Assembly (NCBI GenBank): GCA_030144725.1
Contig: JASKMD010000028.1
Span: 2,804,473 to 2,868,472, forward strand
Length of the DNA: 64,000 bases
Direction of reading: 5' to 3'
DNA from: Haematococcus lacustris
Lineage: Eukaryota > Chlorophyta > Chlorophyceae > Chlamydomonadales > Haematococcaceae
Position 1 is the first letter of the stretch; every line of letters starts with the position of its first letter. Below the pieces are notes generated by a model. The model did not search any database and had not been told where the DNA came from. It saw only the letters and a list, made by a program, of their open reading frames with translations. Shown one piece after another: positions 44,320 to 54,390 of this stretch. A program made the position numbers and the translations under genes.

Positions 44320-44735
44320 TGTAACAGTAGTGTTTGTGCGGTCAGGATGCATGGTCGGCTGAGGCATAAGTGCCGGCTTGCAGCCGTCGAGCATGCTGAC
44401 TTGTGCGGCTATTGTTGCCGCTGCGGCTGTCTACATACTTATCGACAGCCTCCGAGTCGCGCAGTGGGTAGTGCAGTGTACTTACATCGTGAAGACGTCG
44501 TAAAGAACTAATCCATCCAGAGAAGAGTAGTCATTGCAAGCAGAACAAAAGCAAGTCCATCAGAAGGCTGCAAGAAGTCTGAACCAAGCCCCTCCAGCAT
44601 CTAGCACTCAAGAAGTCCCCTAGCATCGCAAGATCTCGTCATAAGTAAGATGCAAATCAAATCTCACAGAATCTTGCATGGAGAAAAGAAACACAAACCT
44701 ACCATTCATCCTAGCTGAGTGCCTGGACTGTTACA
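44320..44735 (-). repeat. 3' LTR
   Basis: 416 bp, bounded by the inverted octamer TGTAACAG/CTGTTACA and immediately downstream (minus strand) of the polypurine tract. Confidence 0.93.
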
Positions 44736-46811
44736 CTCTCCCCCACTCCGAAAAGCTACGTCCCGGAGCTTGCAGTTTTGAGATGAGTCATGTTCACAAT
44801 CATGCCATAGCAAGCATAGACAGGCAGGCAGGAACAGGCTACATGCAACAGACAAGCAAATGCAACGAGCTCCATGCAAACCATGCTGAAACTATGAAAT
44901 CAGAGTCTTGAGCTGACCGTCGTCTCGTTCTCCTCCTCCTTCCAAGCTGACTGAAGAAACCATCGTGACAGAAACTGAGAAACATAAGATGTGGTAGTTG
45001 TGTTCAGCGCATGTTGCAATGGGTGATCAATCCATCGAAGCCAATGGAGTTGGGTGTGTTGGTCTTGCTACGCTGACAGCTATTTCAGGTATGCACCGAT
45101 GCTGTCATGCGCGGCCAAAAGAAATGGCGGGAAAGTTCTGCCCTACCAAGATGACCAGATATGGGTATGTCATGTGCCTCACATGTCAGGTTGGAGCCAT
45201 TGTGCCAACAGGGATATAAAGCCTGCGGAGCCCTCAGCCAGTGTGGAACAACAGATTGCCCGCGATTGTGAACCGGCATGATTTGCCAGCAAGTATGATT
45301 TGTTGGGTGACAGAGTGCGAGTGATCTGTGCCCTGGGCGGTGATGCCCGATTTGAGTGTGTGCAGCTGCATGATGTGAGCATACACGTGATAGTCAGGCC
45401 TATGGGATAGCGCGTCCGCCCCCACGTTGAGTTTGCCTGGGATGTGGTCGAGTTGACCGTTGTTGTGTGCTACCTCAGGTGCTACCTGGGCTGGCATGAT
45501 GTGCGCATGCCGTGCGCAATGCGACTTGAGTGTTCTGGCAGGCTGCTGGGCTGCGTAGCTCTGCTGCCATGTTGTATGTGTGCTTTCTCAGGTGCTACCT
45601 GGGGCTGCAAGTGAGTGCGCATGCTGTGAAGCTATGCGGCTTGTTTGTGTGGGCAGGCTGCTAGGCTGGATAGCTTTGCTGCCATGTTGTGTATGATGTT
45701 CTCTGCATGGAATGCAGGAGTGTAGGCTGTAGCTGATGGTCTCTGTGGCTGAAGCCAGCAGGATGTGTAATGGGTCTCGCTTGATGCGGGATGTGCAGCG
45801 ATGCGGATATGCTGCAGGTGCGGTGGCAGGACAGCTTACTGCGTCTTAGCCTCGTAGAAGTGTAGAAAGCATCCGAGCTCTCCGCTGTGGGGCTCCGCTG
45901 GTGCTAAGAACTGGGCCGCAACTGAGTCGACCGAGTCTAACAAGAGCGATGTCGACAGTAGAACTGTGGGTTGGAGAAGCGTCGAAGGGTGGCGTATGGT
46001 GCATTGATTGCTGGGTCAGATGAGAGTGCATGCCAAGACGTCGAGATATGACTGCTGGGCTGGCCCCCATGCCACTTTGCCCTGCTTGTCGTTTCTGTCA
46101 GCTTGAGACGATGCCTGGTAGGTTTTTGTGTAATGTGGCTCTCTGCAGGCTGGTGCACTGCAGGGTGTTGTTCTCTGCTTGAGCAGGCTAATTGTGTTGA
46201 TAGAGATGAGGCTCTGCATAGGGTAGGATCAGGTTGGTGTAAGGATGTGCAACCTGATATGCTGTAGGGTCTCAGCAAGGCGCTGGATGTGTGTTGGCTG
46301 CAGTTTTCACTGTGTAGCTCTGCTAAGGGCAGGCTATGGACGGTTGGCTGCTTCGGTGGTCGGGTTTGGTGCTAGGCTTCCATCAGTTAGGGTGGTGGCG
46401 GGGATGTAGGTGGCAAGCAGCGCACATGACATTGTGCAAGGCAAGCTAAGCATTCCTCCGCGTGAGCGGGACAAAGCATTCTCTGCAACAGCAGGCTCCG
46501 CGCAAGCGGGAGTCTCCGTGTGAACGGGCAAGGCAAGTCAGCAATACAAGCCTCTGCAAACGCAGGCTCCGCATAACAGCAGGCTCCGCTTAAGCGGGGT
46601 CTCCGTGTAAACGGGCAAAGGTAATCTGCGAAGCAGCAGTGCAAGCACAGCAGGTACAGCAGGTACAGGCTGTACAGCGACTTCTAGAAGTAGGAGTCTC
46701 TGCAGCAGCAGGCACCGCGACAAGTGCTGGAGCTGGAGCCATCAGTTCCGGCTCCAATGGTACCTCCGACTGAGTTGGGTCCGGTGTCACTCTGCGCAAA
46801 GGCCGCGACGA

Positions 46812-46831
46812 TCGAACAATTGCGGAAACCA
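46812..46831 (-). other. Candidate primer-binding site
   Basis: Two bases inside the 5' LTR the minus strand reads TGGTTTCCGCAATTGTTCGA. Its complement ends in ACCA and contains TCGAAC, as expected of a tRNA 3' end with its T arm. I have not matched it to a particular tRNA. Confidence 0.5.
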
Positions 46832-46833
46832 GA

Positions 46834-47249
46834 TGTAACAGTAGTGTTTGTGCGGTCAGGATGCATGGTCGGCTGAGGCATAAGTGCCGGCTTGCAGCCG
46901 TCGAGCATGCTGACTTGTGCGGCTATTGCTGCCGCTGCGGCTGTCTACATACTTATCGACAGCCTCCGAGTCGCGCAGTGGGTAGTGCAGTGTACTTACA
47001 TCGTGAAGACGTCGTAAAGAACTAATCCATCCAGAGAAGAGTAGTCATTGCAAGCAGAACAAAAGCAAGTCCATCAGAAGGCTGCAAGAAGTCTGAACCA
47101 AGCCCCTCCAGCATCTAGCACTCAAGAAGTCCCCTAGCATCGCAAGATCTCGTCATAAGTAAGATGCAAATCAAATCTCACAGAATCTTGCATGGAGAAA
47201 AGAAACACAAACCTACCATTCATCCTAGCTGAGTGCCTGGACTGTTACA
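46834..47249 (-). repeat. 5' LTR
   Basis: 416 bp, same termini as the other LTR. The CCCCT target copy follows at 47250-47254. Confidence 0.93.
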
Positions 47250-47254
47250 CCCCT

Positions 47255-47614
47255 GGTAGTAGGACGGCTGTAACTCTGCACTCACTGCGCCAAAAACTAT
47301 GTTAGTTGGCTCACAATGTAGCCAACCCGGCCAGCTACCCTTGACCCATGCAGAATAGTTATGCAGTCAGTAGGCCGTGCACAGCAAAGCTTCAAAGTTA
47401 GTAATTCAAATTTGAGCCGGTTTGGGGCATGCAGTCATCGCTTCGACCGCCCGCGCCGCATAGGCTGCTCTACATGAGCATGCGCATCAGCAGCAGCAGT
47501 CGGATCGGAAAGCGGTTGCGGCAATGTGGCAATGAGCCCACCTCCCCCCCATACCTAGAGGGCAATGCCACAGCTCGACCATTCGGACTTACAGCATGCT
47601 ACTTACTAGGTTAA
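47255..47614. other. Spacer between LTR element and inverted-repeat element
   Basis: No supported gene. AT-richer than surrounding introns. Confidence 0.5.
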
Positions 47615-48842
47615 GGGCGCGTTTCCAATGCACGGAGAGAAAGAGAAAAGAGATCGGAGAGAGAAAGAGAAAAAGAGAGAAAGAGAAAGAGAAAAAGAGA
47701 TCGCCGCCAGCCCATGTCCCTCTAACTGCCGCCAACGGTCCGGATCTCTTTTCTCCCGTTTCCAATGCGCGGAGATAGAGACGAATAACTCTCCTAGAGT
47801 GAGCTCCATTTCATCTCTTTTTCTCCGCTAGGGTCCTCCAGGCCGACCCCCCCAGGAGAAAAAGAGATGTGACCGAGAGATGTGACCTTTTGCACCGGAG
47901 CCGCAGCGAGAGGGCATGTCTCCAGGGCATCGCTGTGACGCCCCAATGTCCCGTTGCCGCTTCTGCGTCGCCACCTAAGCCGCAGGAGCTGATGAAGAGG
48001 ACAGATGGTCCTCGTCCGTGTTGTTGCTGAGGGCGCATCAGTTGAGGGCGCATCAGCTGTTGACGAGCACCGCAATTTCAACGCGGAGCAGTGCAGGACG
48101 CTATACAAGAAACTCCGCTATGGGGCCCAATCGCACAGGAGCATACTTAGCTAGTCCCGCTAGTGCGGAGAGTGCTTGACTAGTTAGCCTGATAAGCCCC
48201 GCAGCCTGACTTGCACAACTCCACTTACTTGCACGACCGACTTGCACGGCGCACTTTGCGCACTTGCGCCTGCGATGCTTGACGCCATCATACCTGCCAC
48301 CATCCCTGCTAACGGGTCAATTGCGTCCTTGTTCCCATACCATATGAAAAGATCGCCCCCAGAGCTTCAGCCAACCCAGCCCCAAAGCTAACCACCCTTA
48401 AAACCCAAGCACACAGCCATGGCCTGCTCCAAGTACATCATAGTGAAACACCAGCCGAGCGCTGTAGCTCTGCGTGTAGCTTTGGTTCGCGGGAAGGCTG
48501 CGTGTGTGCATTGGTTCGAACATTGGGGTCGTGGTTGCTTCGCCTTCCATCGCGACTGCGGAGCGAGACCTGGCGGTCGTGTTAAACATTTGTTAAACAT
48601 TATCCCTTTGTTAAACAAACCGGGTCATGCTCTACTGCTGCTACTTCCGCTGTAACCGCTGCTGCTACTGCTATCCATGTTGCTGGGCAGCTCGTGTGTA
48701 GATCAATGAAGGCGTAGGCGGCGGCTGGAAAGTGGACTTCCATGCATCTCTTTTCTCTTTTCTCCGTCCATTGGAAACGCGTTTGAATTCATGCACATGG
48801 GCGATCTCTTTTCTCTTTTCTCCGTCCATTGGAAACGCGCCG
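47615..48842. mobile_element. Candidate Harbinger-like inverted-repeat element (MITE)
   Basis: The left end is GGGCGCGTTTCCAATG followed by CACGGAGAGAAAGAGAAAAG. The right end, read on the other strand, is CGGCGCGTTTCCAATG followed by GACGGAGAAAAGAGAAAAG. Both are flanked by TAA (47612-47614 and 48843-48845), as for PIF/Harbinger elements that duplicate TWA. Further copies of the same sequence lie just inside at about 47748-47775 and 48748-48782. No transposase is visible, and the ORFs inside have no recognised domain. Confidence 0.55.
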
Positions 48843-49639
48843 TAAGCTCCTCTAGGACAATGTTACAAACGCTCATACTCAGATAAGCCAAGAGCTCACT
48901 TTGGTCGGTGACCCCCAACTCCCTTAGCCGATCTCAGGGCCAGAGCCATGCAGTCAGTCACACAACTCCACACCACGAGAGAGTTTGGACTCGGCTCCTC
49001 TGAGAGTTACACTCCCCTACATGCCATCCACCTGCGTGCAAAGTTTCATAGCTCAACTGCCACCCCACAGCCCCGTGGCCTTATCTCTGCCTGGTGACCA
49101 TGATGGTAACTTTGAAGATGTCAAACTCATAGAGGCCTGTGTTGTTGGTTTTGCGGTTTGTTTCAAGAGATCCGCCAATGAGTAAAGAACAACAATTCTA
49201 TGTCGCTTTTCCTCTAGGTGCAACGGGTGCAACACAGTGAAGGGCACAGTGCAGGGGGGGGGGGGTGTACCCCGGTGCTACCTTCGTGTGCGCCGACCCA
49301 AATGATGTGTTCGGCGAGAAGCGAAGATAGATTATGCTTCACCGGCCCCGTCTAGGTGCCCTGCACGCCCGGCAGGCATCGCGTTGGATGTCAGCCGGAC
49401 ATTCCATTTGTGCACAACCAGCTCACTACGCAAGGTAGATGGGTTCCCTGCGATGTGGCTCACCGTGCCAAGGAGACCCGTCTCGCCGCTGTGATTTGTT
49501 CGCGGGCACATGTAGCAGTACGCGAGCAAAGACTCCAATGGCTAGCGCTGATGGTCAGATTACGCGGACTAACTCGTGACTGCCAATGTGCTAAACGCTA
49601 TTGAAAACGGTGCAGTATTGAGAGAGAATCTGCATGAAC
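48843..49639. other. Unassigned region
   Basis: A run of G lies at 49254-49265. Small ORFs such as 49356-49604(+) have no recognisable domain. Confidence 0.4.
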
Positions 49640-50345
49640 ATTACCAACCCCATGTTGGGGCCGCCTGACCCACACATGAAGGCAACGCGTTTCTGTCCTG
49701 ATTACACGTTAGAAGCCCACATAAGGAGCCGCACATAGCTGGCACTTCATCATTCGACGGCCGGAAAAAGTGCCCATTTATATGGTGGTCACCCCCGCCA
49801 TTGGCTGCACCCCTGATAAAATCTTTCTGGTTTTTACGAGTGTAACAGCGATTCTCGCGCAGGGCGGTGCAGCTCACTAAAGCGAAGCTAGCGGGCTGCT
49901 CGGGCTGATGTGCACCTGTGCCGGGGCGGGCGGGGGTGCTGAGTGATCGGGTCTCGTTGTGTCGGGAATAGCCTACTTAGTGGGGCTGTGATCAGAGAAC
50001 AGCTATCGCGCTCAGTGGCCCAGCGACATGTACGGGGATTTATTTTTTGAATTTCTGTCGGGCGCTGGACCCCCCCTGACATGTGTTCTAGTGCTAGTGC
50101 TAGTGCTGATGAGAGTGATGGTACGACTTGTGGCCTGTCCCTGCACCCGAACAGCGTGCAACTCGTGTCCGCCACCCCATGTCAAATTTCCTCGAAATGG
50201 GCACTATTCCAGGCCGAATATCTGTCCAACCAGGACGTCGAATGATGAACTGTCAGTTTTGTGCGACTCCTTGTGTGGGTTCTTAAGGTGTCATAAGAAC
50301 AGAAACGTCTTGTCTTCATCTGTAAGCCGTCTGTGATGCTCCAAA
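49640..50345. repeat. Inverted-repeat (foldback) unit
   Basis: The stretch at about 49650-49780 is an imperfect reverse complement of about 50200-50340. For example CGTTTCTGTCCTGATTACAC..AAGGAGCCGCACA..CATCATTCGACG pairs with AATGATGAACTG..GCGACTCCTTGTGTGG..CAGAAACG. The centre is not palindromic. Confidence 0.7.
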
Positions 50346-50990
50346 GTAGACCCCCCTGCATCTTACACCCAGCCATATCCATTGTCCGCCTCATATTCAG
50401 CCTCCTATTGAATTTCTGTCGGGCGCAGGATCCCCCTTGATCTGTGTTCTAGTGCTAGTGCTAGTGCTGATGATATGCTTGAGAGTGCTTTTATGTCTTG
50501 TGGCTGTCCTTACACCAGGTCACCCCCGCCATTGGCTGCACCCCTGATAAAATCTTTCTGGTTTTTACGAGTGTAACAGCGATTCTCGCGCAGGGCGATG
50601 CAGCTCATTAAAGCGAAGCTAGCGGGCTGCTCGGGCTGATGTGCACCTGTGCCGGGGCGGGCGGGGGTGCTGAGTGATCGGGTCTCGTTGTGTCGGGAAT
50701 AGCCTACTTAGTGGGGCTGTGATCAGAGAACAGCTATCGCGCTCAGCGGCCCAGCTTTTCAAATGTTTGAATTTCTTGTCGGGCGCAGGCCCCCCCTGAC
50801 ATGTGTTCTAATGCTAGTGCTAGTGCTTATGACGTGTTCGAGAGTAGTGGTACGGCTTATGGCCTGTCCCTGCACCCGAACAGCGTGCAACTCGTGTCGC
50901 GTCACCCCATGTCCAATTTCCTCGAAATGGGCACTTTTCCGGCCGCCATAACTGTCCAACCAGGACGTCGAATGATGGACTGTCAGTTGT
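49787..50990. repeat. Tandem duplication of a unit of about 730 bp
   Basis: Positions 49787-50023 recur at 50518-50755 almost base for base (GGTCACCCCCGCCATTGGCTG..CAGCTATCGCGCTCAG). The following 50040-50265 recurs at 50763-50990 with more changes. A third partial copy of the second half starts at 50410 (GAATTTCTGTCGGGCGCAGG). Confidence 0.88.
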
Positions 50991-51195
50991 GTGCAGTCAG
51001 CAAGCAATGCAGCATTGAACATGCAGCACATTGGGGAGAGCAGGTGGCGCCCGCTGGAGCTGTGCTGGTGGCTAAACCAGCTGAAGCTGCCATACAAGGG
51101 GCAGGTAGTTCCCAGGACTGGGCTACCAGCGGCTGTAACAGGAGCCTGCTGTGGGAGCATACAGTGTGTCATAACCAAGTTTTGTCAGCTTAAAC
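50991..51195 (+). pseudogene. Fanzor-like RuvC-III fragment with altered motif
   Basis: Reads SASNAALNMQHIGESRWRPL then ELCWWLNQLKLPYKGQ. The helix after the third catalytic aspartate is well kept, but the expected R-D pair is replaced (QSAS), so the acid is lost. It directly follows the tandem repeat cluster. Confidence 0.6.
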
Positions 51196-51399
51196 CCGTG
51201 CATGTGTGTCATACCAAACTGGCTATTCGATCCTTGGAGGTCAGTTTGGCTGTGGTGCTGGTTCGGCTTTGGTAGCCTTGCCCATTGCCTCGTCCTATGC
51301 CCTTGATGGGCTAAGTGGGCCCAGCTGCCTGCACAGCCTTGGTGCACTCGCTACACTTGGCTGGAGGTGGAGTGCTGGGCCCAGGCTCTGAGGCTGCTG

Positions 51400-51780
51400 C
51401 CTGCGTGGCTTCCTGTTGCGTGTGGGCTATGTGTGGGCTGGCATGAGGGCACCTGGGGGCGTCGCATCAGGCCCCGCATTAGCTGGTCACGCCGCTAGCT
51501 CCATGCGGGGCACACCAGGCGGAGGTCCACCTGCCCTGCTGGGGGCTTGCAGCCCTCAGGCCTGGTGATGTGCACGTGAACAGTGCAGCGGTTTGCTTGG
51601 CACCTCTGTCGTGTTCAGCTGCGGCGAGCAGCCAGCCAGGCCCAGACCACCAGCTGTGCTGAGGCCGGGTCCCAAATGAGCTGACCCGGCTGGTGCGGTG
51701 CTCATCTACCAGCACCGCCTTAATGGCCAGCCTGTCTGCCTCTTGCTTGCGTCAGCTGGGCCTCCCCAACAGGCCTGCGG
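51400..51780 (-). pseudogene. Fanzor-like RuvC-II fragment
   Basis: The minus strand has LVDEHRTSRVSSF (about 51710-51675), the glutamate strand of the Fanzor RuvC site. In another frame VDLRLVCPAWS and MRGLMRR follow towards 51450. Frames are broken and neither GIDPG nor MDRDT is present nearby. Confidence 0.6.
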
Positions 51781-52729
51781 CAGCCCTGGAGCACCCCACC
51801 TGCAACCTACCCGCCCACCCCCAGTCTAGCTTCACCTAAGAGGACCCCCGGCTGCTGGCTGCACACCTAGGCTGCCCCACACTCCAGCGGCAGGGCACAC
51901 AAGACACGGCAGAGCACACACAAGATGTTCCCAAACAGTGTGCGATCACTGCTGGGCAGGTGCATGGGGGGACCTGGGGTGGAAAGCTGCAAGGCGTGCA
52001 CTGCTGCCCTCCCTGACTTTTGCAGATATACTTCTTCGCCCAAGTCCAAGGCAGGGGCATAGTGAGGGATAGCTGGGAGGGGCTTGGCATCAGCCACCAG
52101 GGGAGGTTGCACCGAGGGAGGCAGGGCGTGTACTGCTGCGCTCCCTGGGTCAGGGGGCTTGGAGCTCGGGGTGGTGGGGGGTCAGCCCCCAAGGAGCTGG
52201 AGCAGCCAATTCAAGACATGCATGCCACCCACACCCACCTCCCCCCAGAAGCCCTGGTCCTAGCCCACCACCCCACCCCCTCACCAGCTCCCACCGACCC
52301 CCACCCTGGTCCTCCCTGGCCCCCACACTAGCCCCATGCTCAGGGAGGACTTGCCCAGCATGGTCACAGAGTGGGGAGTTGTGAGCCATCGCACTGACAG
52401 GAGGGGCCATCAATGTGGGGGCTGCAGTCATCAAGGGTGCGACTGAGGATGCTTCAACTTGGTTGGAGTAGCTGATTGAGGTTACCCACAGCCCAACATG
52501 CTGTTCCTTGTTGAATGAGTTTTGTTGGCCTGACAGGAGGTGCCGGGGGTGTGAGCCACGTGTCAGCAACAGAACATGTGTGGCCACCGACCAGCGCAAT
52601 GCAAGTGGCAGCATGATGTAAGCCTAACCCCAACCCGTACCACCGCAAGCTCACCCGTGCCACATACTCCCATGACAGCATCACCACGCCCTCATCTCGA
52701 GACATCCATGCAAGACATGTCGAGGTGCT

Positions 52730-53130
52730 GACCCATGGGTAATAAGGTGCACCTTCGATGACTACAAACCCTATCCCTGGGGGCGCATACCCTCCTAAGG
52801 CTCCACTGGGCTTCCCACTAGAACCAGCAGCTTGATGCCTATAAGTCCTTGACCAGCTTGTAGCCCTGCTGGTGCTATGTGCCAGAGGTGGGCAGAGCCT
52901 CAGGGCCCTCCCAACGCAACAACCACATCTGGCCCCGCACGGGCTTACCGTGCCGTTGGCTCCATGGCTGGGCGCAGCAGCCGCTGGATCACCCGCCCTG
53001 CCGGGGGCCTTCAGGCTGCGGGCCTATGCTGGTACCAAGGTAGGCAAACCTCACAATGCTGGGGGGCATGCACAATTGAGCTGACACGAGTGGTGCGGAT
53101 ACCATACCACGGATATCGTGTGACAGCCAT
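52730..53130 (-). pseudogene. Fanzor-like fragment, C-terminal region
   Basis: In order on the minus strand: VSAQLCMPPS, a broken RLLRPAWS-like piece (SSGCCAQPW in the shifted frame), RHGKPVRGQMW, and the tail HQQGYKLVKDL with a stop near 52834. Same order as the copies at 15557-16037 and 17339-18198. Confidence 0.55.
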
Positions 53131-54390
53131 GATGGGCCTGCTAGACTGCAAAATCCCTTCCACATTGCCTTGGCTGGAAGCACTGACAGTTCATGTCAAC
53201 AGCTGCAAGCTGCCAATCCACCAGGACCGCATCAGGCCATGTAATCTCACATGCCAGTACTCCCCAAAGCTGCAAAGTCGTCCAGCTCAGGTGAGAGCCG
53301 CAACTCTGCAGCCCAGCCCCCTCCCCCCGCACCCTGCCAGGAGCCCGCATTGGCATCGTCACCTGGAACTGGGCACAATCTTTATGCTCTGTTACCATCT
53401 GCTGTTACTGTGGAGTTGAACAAAACTTTGGAGCTTAGCAATACAACAACCAGGCTGCAACGAGGGTGTCACCACAGCTGGCGTGGACAGGTCATATCAC
53501 ACAGGTCAAGTGCAGGGTAGCATGTGCAAAGTTGGCAGTTGATGGTGGGGTCTTCTACCAAGCCTTTCACATACAAGCGTGCTGCACTACATGTTCGAGA
53601 GCTCGTGCAGAGTGGAGGGCATCTCGGCTGGCTGGAGATGGAGCAAGTCTAAAGAAATACTCAGCCAGCCGTTCCTTGCCTGCAAATTGACGAGGGTCGG
53701 CTCTTGTGACATGTTGAGCAGGCCACGAGCAGCAGGCCAATGCCAGGGTGGCGAGCCATGCACAAGGCCCCTGTGGCATCCATGATCTGATAGTAAAAGT
53801 CAAAGATGAAACCATAGGGCGAGGGGGTCTGGGACTGGGCGAGGGAAGTAGATACCAACAGTCATGGATTGCCCTGGAGCAGAGTGGTCAGACTTACGGA
53901 AGGTTTGTGACTGCTCCCCTTCCCGCAGACCCCCTTTCTGCTCCAGCAGTCGCTGCCACCACTGCACCTGCCCACTGTCCTCTGAGCACCCTAGGCGGCA
54001 CACTAGCATCACCATCCCGCGTTAGACTTGACAGCTGCAGTGCTCAGCAGTGGACTGCTTTGTGCTCCTAGATTTACACCCCAGGCCGCCTGCTGCCTCT
54101 GTACTGCCTCCGCCTGCTGCTGCTCCTCCGCGGGCTGTTAAAGCTGCGTACAACATTGAAGCAGACGCCGCAAAAAGGGCTAAAATGCCTGAAGACGGAT
54201 CAGGCCAGACCAGGATTGCTGGAGAGCGGGTTAAGAGGTTTGAAGGTCGTTATGATGGTCTAGTCCGGGTCTGTGGAAAGAAGCGCTGGTGGCCGGGCTC
54301 CAGGTAGTGCAGGAATGCTCCATAAATTACACCTCTCGTAGTCTGGCTCGCGCCCAAACGGGAAGTGAACTGCGTTCTGCAAAGGACACG
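53131..54390. other. Upstream region of the MYB gene, partly coding-like
   Basis: A plus-strand frame at 54050-54307 (VKAAYNIEADAAKRAKMPED, ERVKRFEGRYDGLV, stop) looks protein-like, but I cannot connect or name it. A minus-strand frame at 53567-53815 (FAGKERLAEYFFRLAPSPAS) is similar. Neither is called as a gene. Confidence 0.35.

Larger units (their letters stand above)
44320..47249 (-). mobile_element. Non-autonomous Ty3/gypsy-type LTR retrotransposon
   Basis: Two 416-bp direct repeats (44320-44735 and 46834-47249) begin TGTAACAG and end CTGTTACA, and differ at only about one base (TTGTTGCCG/TTGCTGCCG). Flanks 44315-44319 and 47250-47254 are both CCCCT, a 5-bp target duplication. On the minus strand the internal 2.1 kb holds the end of a reverse transcriptase/RNase H (LDHIPGKLNVGADALSHRPD at about 45440-45400) and an integrase zinc-binding domain (HDIPISGHLGRAELSRHFFW at about 45180-45120). 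A catalytic RT and integrase core are absent. A polypurine run (GTGGGGGAGAG) abuts the left LTR, so the element reads leftwards. Near-identical LTRs mean recent insertion, mobilised in trans. Confidence 0.93.
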
